Source: Eucommia ulmoides (taxonomy: Eukaryota; Streptophyta; Magnoliopsida; Garryales; Eucommiaceae). From it: a DNA stretch of 64,000 bases. The notes beneath the pieces are model-generated. The model was not told the DNA's origin and made no database searches. It saw nothing but the letters and a program-made list of their open reading frames with translations. Of the stretch, positions 32,361 through 45,996 are shown one piece after another; the stretch's first letter is position 1; each line of letters starts with the position of its first letter. The stretch lies in NCBI GenBank assembly GCA_016647705.1, contig CM028335.1, positions 9,748,905-9,812,904 of the forward strand, read 5' to 3'. The translations under genes were made by a program, and so were the position numbers.

Positions 32361-35300
32361 TGTACTATAATGATATGCAATTTGAGAATTACAATCACGT
32401 TCAAGATCCGATTGAGCATGAGCATGTGATACAAAGAATTAATTTATTCAATTTTAACTTACTTTACAAGTTCATATGATTCTTTACATAAACAAGCTAA
32501 GGAGGTTTTCAAGATAGTAAATAAGCTCTTAAAATATCTAGTGAAAATGTCGAAATATCTTATGCTAGTTAATTCCCATGGCTAAAGCCACTGAAAAAAA
32601 ATTATTCTCAAGTGACTAAAGGTACCAACGCCCTTTGTTTGCGGTATCACATTTAACACAACAATTTACATTTAATACTAAATAATAAAAATTACTTTGA
32701 ACACATACTTGAATAGTTTGAACACATACTTGAATAGTATGCTTTATCATAATTGCAAATCTAGTTTACTTGATTTATAAATCATTGGAGGTTAGAGGTC
32801 GCAAAATATATATAGTTATCTTGATAAAATATATATATATATATAACCAAGGTGATTTAGCTTGCATAAATAATTTTTGATTTTGAATTAGTATTTAAGT
32901 TTCAATTATTAATATTATCAAGAAAATAGAAACTTAGCGAGAATAGCCAACATTTAATAACTTATTATTCTTAAAAAATCAATTAAAAATATCATATTCC
33001 TTTAAGCACCAATTAATTTTACATATACTCCTAAATGAGAGGAAAAATTAGGTGTAAGTTGTATACATAGCTTCTTACAGCTATATGCATATATTATAAA
33101 TTGCAAATTGCAGTAAATATGGTAAATTTCGCTTCTTAATAGTTAAAAGTCGAGACCACCCGCAACTGAAAATTGATATAATCGCACGACCATAAATTAA
33201 TTTTGAAATGATTAGAAATCAGTCTGAACTTGATAAACAATGTATCCGAGGAATCCCTATTTTAAACAAAGGATCTAACTCTACGTCAAAATAATGTAAA
33301 TTCACACTTCTTGGATTCACATGTGCTTCCTATTCTCACATTCTTCGCATCACTTGATCATCAATGTTCTAAACTTTTTGCTCTTGTTAGGCAATTCGGG
33401 CCCAAGTCATTGGTCGCAGATTTTCCAATGAATCAACGTCAATGGGGTAACCACCGACAATTCCAAAGGTTCCTCCTCCTTGCTTTATGGCCCAACAAAT
33501 TCTCCCAGTTGATATTTTTTAGAACGACTCCACCATGACCGTTGGAGTCGCCGCCGAATTTTTGCTTTAGTTTTCAGTGATTTTCTCTCTCAATCTTTTC
33601 ATAGCCACTTGATTTCTGTCCTCCAATGTTGCCTGATAAACAGTTTTGTAATTCTTCTTCCTCATGATTTTTGTTGTAGATCGACGGCCATCGGACCATT
33701 CTCGTTTCTCTATCGCCATATTCAGTCTCAGTCATCACCATCGGTGGCAAAGAAATGCCCTTTTCGCTGCCGCTAGAATTCTGTCATTTTTCTGTTGTTT
33801 ATGGAGAAACCCTATTTTGAGATCAAGAATCAGGCCAAAATACAACAAAGAATTATTAGAATTGTGAGGAGGATTCTAGGGTAGTGTTGTGCTTTCACCC
33901 CTGTTTTCTAGGGTTCGTGGACGGATTGATATGGATAAACAAAGAAAGTGGTTGAAGAACAATACCCATAGAGGTGAAGATTACTCACAAATGAACTTGA
34001 ATTGAACTTCTGAGAAAGACTCACTGGATCTTGGCTAGAGATATTGCTAATCAATCTTGTAATTGACCCAATGAAACAGGGATTTCTCTGCTTAATCAGT
34101 TTTGCTCAAATTTCAACTCCATTACTTTGAGTGAGAAACAAAGATGACTTAGTATAAAATGTATAGAAACAAATATTTCTTCGCTTAATCAATTTTGATC
34201 GAATTTCAACTCCATGACTTTGAATTACTTCACTGCTTACCTGTTTGTATGTAAGCATGGAACAAAGATTCTGGACATCCCGATTCTTTATATTGAGGCC
34301 TGCATGAACAACATTATTGGAGCAATTCGTTTTTTTTCCTTGCTTATGTTTGTATCCCAAGTTTTCTGGGAAGCAAAACAGAAATTTGCTAACAAAGCAA
34401 TCTATAACCCTTGAATGAATTGCAATCAAATTCATAGATTTAATCCCACTCATAAACATAATTGAAATTCAAACCTTAAAGCTTAAGCAAATCAAAATTG
34501 AAATCTAAAATAAAAACAAATAGAATCCTAATTAAACTTTAATAAATTTTGCAGATAGAATCTGATACATAGAATCAAATAGAGAAAAAATATCAGCAAG
34601 AACAATGTTGAATATACCACGTTAATAAACAACAGCAAATTCTATACAGTGGAAATAAAGATTACCTATTAGAATTAGAGGTAGTTGAGGCCTTTTGAGA
34701 GGTTAGTTTTAATTAAATTCTCTATAACTGACCCAACCCATAGAAAACTTGAAAAAAAATTAAATTAAAAACAAAAATTTTAAAAATAGAAATAGAAAAT
34801 GGATCTATAAAAATTTAACAAAAATAAATTAGATTGTTAGCGATGTGAGAGAGAGAGCGAGGAATAGGTTTGCGGACATGCAAACAGAGATGAGGGATGT
34901 AAGAGAGAGAGGTTAGTATGGAAGTGTCTTGTGCCTACGATGACGGTCGGGATGGGGCTTTATATGTGACAACGACGTTATGGGTTTCTGAGGATGATGG
35001 CAGGAAAGCTTGGATATGCGACATTGGATGCATGGATATGCAAGGATGATTGTTGGGGGATAGAGCACTGGAGTTTAGAATGAATAATAAGGGATGAGGA
35101 AGGACTGTGGTGAGGGTTCCAATTTTAGGAAGACAACCGTGCGTGAGAGAGGGAGACAGTGAAGAAAAATAAGGAAAGAGAAAAAGATCTGTTCGGAAGA
35201 GTGAGAATGAGAGAAATTAAGAAAAGAAAATAAAACAAATTAAGAAAATAAATATTTAACATATGAAATAAATATTTAAAGAAGACGTGGGTTTTGTTAA

Positions 35301-37690
35301 ACAAAAGACAGATTTTAAATTATTTATTAAAATAAAAAATATACATTTTTTCGTTTATGTTAATTTAGAGAATCAATTTGGACCGCGCTTTATATGGGAT
35401 ATAAAGAACGGTTGTGATTTATTTGGGGTTCATGTACATACAGTTTTATTATATAGATGTTGCTAGAGTGGTATAGAGGAGATTTAAGACTCATAGACTA
35501 ACAAAATCTTGCGTGTAGCGTGAGTTCTTCCCGTGTCCAATATATTACTTCTAACGAATTTCGTGATTCTTCAAAAACTCTCTTTCGTTTTAAGTATAAG
35601 ATCTTTAGTTTTCAAAGTGATTGATTTCAACACAAAGTAAATCTGACAATATGACATAATATAAAATTCTTAATCGTTTTATCACGATATCAATATAATC
35701 ACAAGTATCTAGATGTGATGGATACGATCAAGATAACAAAGTTCTAGATAATTATTCATAAGTGTCAAATAATTCACACTTGCAGACAAATATGCGCAAG
35801 TATATAGGGAAGTATGGAACTAACTCATCAGTTGAATTTAGGATTTGAGCAATATTGATCGATTTGAGTTGTAGCTACTTCAAATTTCTCCAAGAATGTA
35901 GGTTTTTGAAGGTATATGACTTATACAATGAATTCGCTCAAATTCCTCAACTTAATCAATCACTCTTTTTTAAAGGCAGTGTTCTCATAAAACTATATCA
36001 TTCAATGATATACCAAGAGTGTTTAACACAAGTTTTAAGCTCTAGTAGAGTATATGGTGTGTTAATTTCATGCCTCTTGATATCTTGTTCAAATGTTATG
36101 CAAATAACTATTTATTGATCAAGGAAACTACTTGTTGTGAATGATTTTTGTATTAATTGATTGTAATTAAAGATTCGAATGTTAGGACCATAAAATCTAG
36201 TTAATATCAGACTGCTCTAATTAAGATTGAAATCGATGGGAGAAAAGTAACTATGAAAAAGGTTGAAAATTAAGGATTGTAAATTTATTACTTTTGTTCA
36301 TCAAATCTTACCTTTAATTTTGTTTCTTAATTCATAATTTTTGAGTAAATTAATAAATGAAAAGTTTAGTTAACATTTGGAACAAGTTTGATAAAATTTG
36401 ATGTTCATTTCAATCGTGAATTTTATTTTTGGCCCAAAATATGCAAATGGAGTTAGGATAATTGAATGATTGAATACCCCAGTAATCAATCAATATTCTT
36501 AATTAGCCAAACAAAATTTGTTCTTGCCTTGATTGGTGGACTGACTAGTTAATCAAACAATGGGATTCAATTCCCTGGTCTAATTAATTGATTGGTTGTC
36601 TTCCTCCGCTAATGGATTTCTATGTTATTTCATTTTAAGATTGTTATGTGACAACAGGTTGGCAAAATTGTCTTAAGTTTGATTATTTAATCTTTATGTC
36701 CTAATAGGTAGATCGGAACAAGGTACTGGATGACCAAAATCTGTACTTTTCATTTCTAAATCTTATTTTACAACGAAAATTTGTTTTTGATCCCAAACAA
36801 CTTAAATTCTTTTTCACTTATCTTATTAATCTTATACACATTTATTTTATAAGCAAATCATTCCACATAGCCTATGCAAAGTCTCTGTATATTTTACGTA
36901 GATCAACTAATTATGCATAGGAATATAGTAAAGGATTGTTACCTTATGTTTCATATACAAGATGTTCTTTTTACCTTCCCAATCTTCTTGACCTTGATTA
37001 CCATAGTCTTCGGCTTGATTCTCCGTCTGTGATTTCTTCGTCTTTAACAGCTTTTGCAACTCCACATATTTGTCTTGATTCTTATTTTCTCTTTGACATT
37101 TCTTTATACCTCTATATGGTGTTGTGTTTCTTGTTTTATGTTAACCTATCCTCGACCACTCAACAAATATGTTAAATATGAACACTACAAATATGTTGTT
37201 ATCATCAAAATTTCAATTAGGGATTCACACCAATGGGGTCAATAATCTTCCACTTTTTAATGATGACAATATATTTGGTAGTTCTGCTAATTAAACTAAC
37301 ACGTACACTCTCCCTAACATTGGAACGATATTTTTTATGCTCATCCTTTCTATGAAAATGGTGTTTTTGAAATTTAATCTAAAATATAAGAATTATTATG
37401 CATATAATGAAGATAGCAATAAGCATAAATAACAAGCATTGAGATGAAGTATGAAGAATATGATAAGGTATACGCTAGGAAAAACAAATATAAGAGTGTT
37501 CTAGGTGAAAGCGACAAATCATTAATCTCTCCCTTATTATGTCAAAAATTAGAGTGTGATTTATGTAGGGAATGAAGATACATTAGGGTAGACATTAGCA
37601 TGGTTTTATAGGTTAAGAAAATGAAATAGCCACCTTCCTAGTAGAAATATGACAATTAATCTAAAAAACGACCATACAGGCCTCCACAAC
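32361..37690. other. Long region without recognised genes
   Basis: About 5.3 kb of A+T-rich sequence. Frames at 33311-33538, 33664-33867, 34214-34414, 35855-36118 and 36936-37175 have no motif I know. A phrase of about 42 bp beginning GCTTAATCA and ending CTTTGA is repeated near 34091 and 34181. No TIR or LTR pair was seen. Confidence 0.4.
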
Positions 37691-37869
37691 TTAATACTAC
37701 AGTAATTGTATCGTCATCATCAAATTCGTTTTGGCTCAGAGACCCAACATCTTCTAATCCCACAATGACCCACTTACTGATTAATTTCAAAAGTTTCTTA
37801 CCACACAGCCACATGTCATGTTCGCTGCATCTTCAATAGGTTTGTTGCCTCTAGGTCTTCTGGTATACC

Positions 37870-39160
37870 TTCCTTTGTATGGGTTCTAAATTCTAGAGCC
37901 TCTCATCATATGTCACCTAACTTGTCATCATTTGTTTCTTTTAATCCTATATCATTTGTATCTGTTATAACTGCTGATGGTACTCTATACCAATAACAGG
38001 CATTGGTTATGTTGTCACACCTCGGTTATCTTTTTTAAATATTCATCATATTCCCAATCTTTCATTGAGTCTTGTTTCACGGTTGGCCAATTATGTGATT
38101 CTGGTTACTCAGTTTTTTTCTTCTATCTCTTGCCAAGTACAAGATCCGCAATCCAAGAAGCTGATTAGGATAGGTCGTATGTAGGAGGACTATATATACA
38201 GAACGAGCTATGATTACCAGGTGCTGCAACATCTGGTGTTGACTTGTCCTTTTTTAATTTGACTTCTTTCTCTTCTAGTTTTCATTTATAGCATTCTCAT
38301 CTTGATCATGTTTCAGCATCTTGTTTAAAATACTTGGTATGTACATGAGCATTAAGAGATTTGTTAGCTTGTGATATTTCTAATTGTAGTGGTTGTAAAC
38401 TGGCAAAATTCTCTACTTTAACTTTTTATCAAAACATTTCTTCTTCTCTTGTAGGATATGATCTGATTCACTCTAATGTGTGGGGACCTTCCTCGATTAT
38501 CGCAGAGGGGGCTCCAACTATTATGTTTCCTTTATTAATAATTATACTCAATATTGTTAGGTTTATCTTATGATACGTCGTTCTAAATACTTTAATATGT
38601 TTCAAATATTTCGGGCTTTTGTTAAGACCCAATATTCTACCGTTATCAAGTACTTTTGATGTGATTTGGTTAAGGAATACATTTTTGATCATTTCACTAA
38701 CTTGATTACTTTGGATGAAACAATTCACCAAACCTCGTGTACTGATACTCCCGAGCAAAATGGTGTCACTGAATGGAAACATCGACACATTGTTGAAACT
38801 ACTCGTTCCTTCTTACTATCTGCCTTTATTCCTCGTGTATTTTGTGGATAAGCAATCATTTTGACAATGAACCTAATTAATAAGATCTTGTCCTCTAATT
38901 CTTTAAGTCTGCCTCCAATTAAAAACTTATTTGGTCATGCTCTCAATTATTCTCCCTTAAGAGTATTTGGGTGCACTTGTTTTATTCTTCGACTGATAGT
39001 AAAGTGTAGTAAGTTATCTTCTCATTCTGCCATTTGTGTTTTCGTAGGCAATGGTAAGGGACAAAAGGGATATCGCTGTTTTGATCCAATTGCACAAAAA
39101 CTAAATGTGTCTTGTCATGTTGTGTTTCTTGATCATATATATTTTTTTCGTTATTCCTTC
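37870..39160 (+). pseudogene. Copia protease and integrase remnant
   Basis: The protease site reads WVLNSRASHHMSP near 37880, where DSGA has become NSRA, so it is inactive. Next are TPITGIGYVVTP, a long LSLVSRLANYV-like stretch, and the zinc-domain phrase NCSGCKLAKFS (about 38380). Integrase phrases are YDLIHSNVWGPSS, DTPEQNGVTEWKHRHIVET and PLRVFGCTCFI, ending in GQKGYRCFDPIAQKLNVSCH (about 39058-39117). Stops and frameshifts are frequent. Confidence 0.82.
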
Positions 39161-39399
39161 TAATGCACACAACTTGACTAAATCTGACCTCATTTCTATT
39201 GATCATTTCTCTGATGACACAGACAATTTATCTTATCTAAATATATACATTACAGATAATGACCCACCTCATGTGTCTACACCTCGTGTTCACATTGGTA
39301 GTTTTGTAGGTACTGGTACTTTCCTCTCTTCCAATAGCCGACCAAGAATCTTCTCTGATTGTGGATTCTTCTCCTCACTATCCTCAGTACATTCATAAG

Positions 39400-40375
39400 T
39401 CCACTCACGAAGCCTCTATTCATTGTCTCTCTAAGCCTTTATCTTATAAAGACGTAACACTTAATCCTCTTTGGCAACAGGCTATGGTTGAGGAACTATT
39501 TGCTCTACACGAGACGAATACATGGGATATGATACCTTTAACTCCTGGTAAAAGTCAAATTAGTTCTCGTTGGGTCTACAAAATTAAAAAAGTCTGATGG
39601 TTCAGTTGAACTTTACAAAACTTGTTTGGTTGCCAAGGGATTTTCTTAGCAATATGGTATGGATTAGGAGGAGACTTTTGCTCCAGTTGCAAAAATGACA
39701 AATGTTTGTACTCTTATTGTCGTTGCATCTGTTTATCTGTGGTATATTTCTTAGATGGATGCTAAAAATGCATCCTTAAATGGAAATCTTCAAAAAGAAG
39801 TTGGCATGACTCCTCATCTGGTTGCTCAAAAGCCTGGAGAAGTTTGCAAACTCAAGAAAGCTCTACATGGTCTTAAACTGGCACCTCGAGTCTAGTTTGA
39901 GAAGCTCTCTACGGTGATTACTTTGCTTGATTTTCTCCCAAGTAATCATGATTCGGCTATATTGATAAAGTGTACCATTGTAAGCCATATTATACTCTCT
40001 TTATGTATGGATGACATGATTATTACTGGTGATGATGTTGATGGGATTGGAATCTTGAAGTCAGTATTATCTTTTTAATTTGAAATGAAAGACTTGGGGG
40101 TTTTACGCTACTTTCTAGGTATTGAAGTAGCATTTTATCCTAAAGGTTATCTTCTCTCTTAGTCTAAATATGCAGCTAACATTCTCGAGTGTGCTCGTCA
40201 ATTGTCATCTCACTCGTCATCAACTTCAAATGGGATAATTACTTTGCCTTTCGTGTCATCATCCATGCAAATTGTCGACTTGTTCACCAAGCATTCTACT
40301 TTTGTCTTTGCGATTTTTGGTTAGCAAACTCTCGATGCTTCTTGCAACAACATCGGGCGTATGCGGGGGGACATT
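39400..40375 (+). pseudogene. Copia reverse transcriptase remnant
   Basis: RT starts with NPLWQQAMVEELFALHETNT and SRWVYKIKK, then after a frame change LYKTCLVAKGFS and EETFAPVAKM. MDAKNASLNGNLQKEV and LKKALHGLKLAP follow. The catalytic box is LCMDDMIITGDD (about 40000). The stretch LGVLRYFLGIEVAFYPKGYL follows, then a deletion to the 3' end. Dead by many stops. Confidence 0.82.
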
Positions 40376-40580
40376 AGAGTTATTAGAGTTATTATTATTT
40401 AGTAATAATAATAGAACAATCTTTTATTTTCTTTCTAGATCTTTCCATTGTACGCTTATATAAGTCTCGATTTTCTAGGTTTTCGGTTCATTGCAATATT
40501 TATTCATTCAGAGATAATAAACCCTAGCCTCCATTTATCTTTTCTCTTTAGACTTTTATGTTTATTCATTGATCTTCAGC
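40373..40580 (+). repeat. Probable 3' LTR of the copia element
   Basis: It begins near ACATTAGAGTTATTAG after a G tract and has a TATA-like box (40457-40464). The end is uncertain, perhaps near CTTCAGCA at 40580. No TSD could be set because the 5' end is missing. Confidence 0.45.
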
Positions 40581-41639
40581 AAAGGATCCAGCTGTTAAGA
40601 CTAGAGTGACAGATTGAAAGGATTCAACTCTGACTAGGACACAGTTAGGGTTGTGAGAAAAGTATGAGCGAATGATAAGGAACCTTTCATTCCTCATATT
40701 TGGTTTCTATGATTGAGTAATCGGCTGTTTTGGTTAAATTTTCTACTGATCTTGTGGAAGAGAAGATGGATATAAGAGCAACAAAAAGAAGGGCTAATAC
40801 CCACAAGAAGATACAGAGAAAAGTAGTGCGATTTTTTTTTTTTTTTTATTTCTAATTACCTATTATCTCCCTTAAATTAAATAGCATGATAAATTCTTGG
40901 TATTTATTATCACATTACACACACACACACACATAAATCAAGTCATCGGATCAAACACAAATCTCTCCATATTTTAGACCATTGGTCATTCTAAACCAAA
41001 AAAAAAAAGATAGGGTTTTGACTTCACACCTATCCGCTGAGCTCTCTCTCTCTTTCTCTCTCTCTCTCTCACACACACACACACTCACCCTAGGGATTTG
41101 ATCTCTCTCTCATCATTCTATTTTCACTCATCTCCATCAACTCACATCTCCATCGGGTCACCACTTTCGATCCATCGATAGATCTCTCTCTCTCAGTCAT
41201 TTTATCTGCCAAAAAATTGCCTTTGAACACAACCATCCATTAATAGATTTGTGTCATACCCTTTCTCCTAAACCATGCCAAAAAAAGATCTGTTCTCCAC
41301 CAAGATCTTTTTCGCCGAACACGAAATCACCGACTGGAGTTATGCAGATCTGGATCGAAAATGCTATATTGAAACCACCAATTTACTGACGTTCATTGTT
41401 GGATCACAAAACCTAAATCTAAATAGAACAAAATAGGCAACCCTAAAAAACTATTAAGATGTTAAACACAGCCACAAAACTGATACCATCACGACCATCA
41501 GTAACCACCACCATCACCATGAACAATCTTGGTCATTGGAGAGTACGTCATCAAGCCACAATTATCGTTGGAATCTCCAAATCACCTTTGTGATATTGGA
41601 AGTATCCATGTCTTTTTATCGCCCTTGTGAATCATTCAA
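40581..41639. other. Spacer with microsatellites
   Basis: CA and CT runs lie near 40918-40933, 41043-41070 and 41071-41084, with T and A runs nearby. No gene remnant was recognised. Confidence 0.5.
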
Positions 41640-43710
41640 ACCAAGCACAAGGAGATTATTTGAGACAATACTATGATTTTTGGAGTCTACATATTTTGTT
41701 TATGTTTGATTTTATCTTGAGGCCTGCTAGAATTTCCATGTAAACTTCTTTTTCCAAGTTACCAATGAGGAAAGCATTTTTGACATCAAGTTGGTAACAA
41801 GACCAGTCAAGATTGGCTTCCAATGATAGTAATACATGGATGGTGCTGTTACAAATGCCTTTTCATAATCAATACCGTAGGACTGGGTGAATCATTTTGT
41901 AACCAATCGGGCCCTGAATTTGTCTATATTCCTATTTATCTTGTATTTTACCGTAAAGATCCATTTACAACAAATTGGATTTATTTTTGGTAATTTTGTG
42001 ATCTCTAGGTACTATTTTTATCCAGAGCACAAATTTTCTCATTAACGATAGCCTTCCATTTATGACACTGAAGGCTTCCTTGATGTTGTAGATAATCTAG
42101 CCTTCCATTTAGGACACTGAAGGCTTCCATGATATTGCAGGGAATTTGGATATCTATCAAAACTAGTAGTAAATGCATAAAATAATGGCTATAGTCCATT
42201 ATAAGAAAAGAATTTAGCAATTCGATGTTTAGTGCATGAATGCACTCCTTTCCTCCAAGCTATAGGCATATTGAGAATTTTACTTTCTAATTCAACGTTA
42301 ATAGAAACAATGGATTCAGATGTAGTGTTACCTATAATTTCGTTTGAACTTGGGTCTGATTCAGTTTTATGGTTTTGCTCAAAATGTGTTATTTCCCCTG
42401 TCTCCACTTACATCTACTCTTTATCCTTCAAGTCAACAATGAACTTGCAGGTTTTGGTAGGTAGAGACTGACTCAACAATGGAGAGATAATTTCTGACGA
42501 TTCAATAATTAGAAATTTTTTAAGCTCTCTGTTTTTGGCAGGTGAAGGCTGACTCGACAATGGAGATATGATTTCTTATGAGTATTTAATGGGAAAATTT
42601 TTACTTGGAGGCTCTAAGTTCCAGAATTGATATTCTTGAGTTGTATTCTCCCCCTAAATATCAATTCTAGGGGTAGTACAACAACTTTTTAAAAAATGTT
42701 ACATCCATAGAGTTTTAAACCTTTTTAGTGATCGGAGAATAATACTTGTATCCTTTATGATGTGTAGAATATCCGAGGAATATACACTTGATTGCCCGGG
42801 GATCGAGTTTACTAGGTGTTGTTGTTTTCGTATATGGACAAATATTGAGCAGCTGAATATTTTTGGAGGAATGGTAGAGAGTAGACACACGTAGGAAACG
42901 TTTTGAGAGGAACTTGATAAGAAGTTTGAAGACTGAGTATCCTAAATGGCATTCTATTGATAAAATAGGCCGTGGTCAGGACGGTTTCTCCCCATAAGAA
43001 TTTTGGAACTTTGGTGGAGAACAATAAGGTCTAACAACTTCTAAAAGGTGTTTGTTTTTTCTTTCAACGACTCCATTTTGTTGCGGGGTATCTACACATA
43101 AAATTAAGTGAACAATTCCATCATATACCAGGTATTCTCCTAGAATAGAGTTGAAATAATCCCTAACATTGCCAATTTTCAAGATTTTTTTAATGAAATT
43201 GGGTTTTGAAAGATATTGTTGGGCTTCTTTTTTTTATATTGACCTACTTCTGATTTTTATTTCATAAGGAATATTCACGCGATTCTAGTATGATCATCTA
43301 TTAGCAGGATAAACCATCTAGCACCTATTACATTTTTTTCCATAAGGATTATTCACGCGATTCTAGTATGATAATTTGTTAGCAAGATAAACCATCTAGC
43401 ACCTATTACATTTTTTGTTATCTTAGAAAGACCCTAAATATAGCTATGAATAATTGAGAATGGAATTGACACTTTGTACTCTAGGGATAAATATGAATTA
43501 CAAACATGTTTAGAGAGCTGAAAGATTTCATACTCAAAGGAATTCAAATTTTTATTGAACAATGAAGGAAATAAATGTTTGAGATATAAAAAGTTTAGAT
43601 GTCCTAATCGATAGTGACATAAACTAGAAGTAAAAAAAGAACTATGGCTAATTGTTGTTTGAGGTTGTTCTTATGGGTAGTTGTAGCCCTTAAGGATGTA
43701 AAGTCATGAG
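41640..43710 (-). pseudogene. Decayed Ty1/copia pol, minus strand
   Basis: On the minus strand, from high to low coordinates: a gag-pre-integrase zinc-domain relic (about 43700-43480), integrase phrases GARWFILLIDDHTRIA (seen twice), VDTPQQNGVVERKNKHLLEV and WGETVLTTAYFINRMP, then a linker with LNMPIAWRKGVHSCTKH. RT start phrases follow: CCKWIFTVKYK and FTQSYGIDYE. The RT core and RNase H are absent. No LTRs were found. Many stops and frame changes; clearly dead. Confidence 0.8.
43258..43412 (-). repeat. Tandem duplication of about 80 bp inside integrase
   Basis: The phrase CATAAGGAATATTCACGCGA and what follows occurs twice in a row, duplicating the integrase part that reads GARWFILL. It arose after, or along with, the decay of the element. 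Confidence 0.85.
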
Positions 43711-43734
43711 GATATCTTAGCATTGCCAATCCTC

Positions 43735-45300
43735 CTCGTAGACCCATTTCTCCACTACCCCAGCCTTGTGCTGGTATACATATTTTCCAAATTTAGATTC
43801 TTAAAAAGATTCATTTATCCTCTAACCTCATCCATAGACTGAGACATATTTTATTCTCTTTCCATTTCTAGTTATTAACTAGGACACAGTTCATTTAGCT
43901 TCTATAATGAAGTCAATCTCTTCTTATCCTAAATCTTGGACTGGGGTGAAGTACATTTTAGGTTTGACTTCTCTTATGAAGTCGAACTATCATCACCCCT
44001 AGCCATGAACTAGGGCACATTTGCACATTTCATTTAACTTTTCCCATGAAGTTAATCTCCTCTTATCCCTATCCTTAAACTGGGGCACATTATATTTTAA
44101 TTTGACTTATCTCTAGAAGTCCATGTCTGATATTATCCCCAACTATAAACGGAGCCACATTTCATTATATTTGACTTCTCGAATGAAGTCTATTTTTGTT
44201 ATTGTCCCTAACTAGGGACTGAAGAACATTTTATTATATTGACTTCTCTCATGATGTCCATTTCTTATTGTATCCAGCCATAGGCTAGGACATATTCTAT
44301 TATCTTTCAATAACCCCAACCATTAACTGTGGTACATTTCATTATATTTGACTTCAATCTTGAATTCCATTCCTTCCCATAACCAGCCCTAAGTTGAGGC
44401 AAAAGTCACTCTATCTCATATCTCCAACCATGGAATGGGGCTCATTTCACTATATTTGACTTTTCTTATGAAGTCCATTACTCACCATCCCCAACCACAA
44501 ACTGGTACACATTTTATTTTAGATTTGGATTTTCTCAAGAGATCCATCGCATTGCCCTCAGTCATGACCTGGGCCGCACTTTATCTTAGATGTGGCTTCT
44601 CTCATAAATCTCATGACTTTTCATCCTCAATTATGGACTGGAGTACATTTCATATTAGAATTAGCTTCTCCCTTAAGACTATTTCTTTCTAACCCCAACC
44701 TTGGGCTGGGACATATTTCATTATCCCTCACCATCCCTAGCCATTTTGTTTTTACTTCCATCATAAAGGGCATTTCTGTTGTCCCCAGCTATAGACTAAT
44801 GCACAAGTCATTGTATTCGAATTCTCTCATAAAGTCCATCTCTCTATCCCCATCCATATATTAGGGCATATTTTATTTTATTTGACTTTTCTTATGAAGT
44901 CCATTTTTATATTATCTTCAGCCATAAACTAGGGCATCTTATACATTGTGATTAACTTCTCTCATGAACTTCATTTTTCACTATCCCCAACCATAGGCTA
45001 GGGCACATTTTATTCTCTCACATCGTCCACATCGTATTTTGAATTTGACTTCTCATGCGACAACTATTTTCCCATACCTAGTTATGGACTGGGCCACATT
45101 TTATTCTAGCTCGTTGCCCTCAGCCATGGATTGGAGAGCACCAAATAGTTTAATTTGGCTTCTCTCATGATATCCATTTCTCCTTGGCCTCGACCATGGA
45201 CTAGGGAGCATCATATTATTTGGGTTGGTTTTTCTTATGAAATCCACATCTCCGTGTTCTTATCCATGCATTGGGACATATTTTTATTGTAGTATTTTAT
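43735..45300. repeat. Minisatellite of about 21 diverged units with hairpins
   Basis: The core CCCCAACCATGGACTGGGGC, in varied form, recurs about every 60-90 bp. Between cores lies ACATTTCATTATATTTGACT or similar, then a short inverted repeat GACTTC(N6)GAAGTC, clear for example near 43968 and 44171. Units are well diverged. No protein frame runs through the array and it matches no element seen here. It ends at the SIRE-like insertion at 45322. Confidence 0.85.
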
Positions 45301-45996
45301 TTCTCTGATCAAGATTTATTCTGTTGAACCCTTGGTTTTGATGGACAATTAAATATTGATATTTTTTGTGGAAGTAATATGTTTGTTGAGTATTTCAGAA
45401 ACAAGTTCCATATAGTCGGTTAAGTTGAAGACATCATGAAGATCTCATAAAGGGTACAAAGAAGAACGTAGTGAAGAAATGAAGAGTATTGAAGACCTTG
45501 ATAAAAATTAGGTGAAAATAACTCTCTTCCTATATACTTTTCATGCAACTCAAATTAGAATCACACACAACACTTTATATGAGTTATGTTTATGTGTGTT
45601 TTGATATTGAAATGATAGCGTTCAAGATCCTAATTAATGATTTTGTATGTGCTCCTTATGTGAAATCAAATTGATAATGGACCTAATTAGAAAACAAGGT
45701 TTAGAGTATGAGAAATTATATTTTTGGGTCAATCCAGTCAACTGAGAAAAATAATCGGTTAACTAAATCAAACAGTGAGCTTTGTAGAGAAGAATTGGAC
45801 CTTCCTAAAATAGTCAATCAACAAATTGAGAGCAATCAGTAAACCGATTGTGTCAGTAAGTTTGTGAAGCAAAAATGGACCAACCTGTTGCAATAAGTTT
45901 ATTTTTGGAAAAAAATCGATCAACCATTTGAGTCAGTGTATTTTTTGGAGTAAACTTAAACCATCTTGCTTCATTTAGTTAATCGATTAGGCTTAA

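Larger units (their letters stand above)
37690..40580 (+). mobile_element. Decayed Ty1/copia element, 5' end lost
   Basis: The order protease, gag-pre-integrase, integrase, RT can be followed through many frame changes. At the 3' end a CGGGGGGACATTAGAG junction looks like a purine tract and a mutated LTR start, followed by a TATA box (TATATAAG near 40457). The 5' LTR and gag were not found. The RNase H region appears deleted: after a late RT stretch the sequence jumps to a VDLFTKH-like end. Confidence 0.8.
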
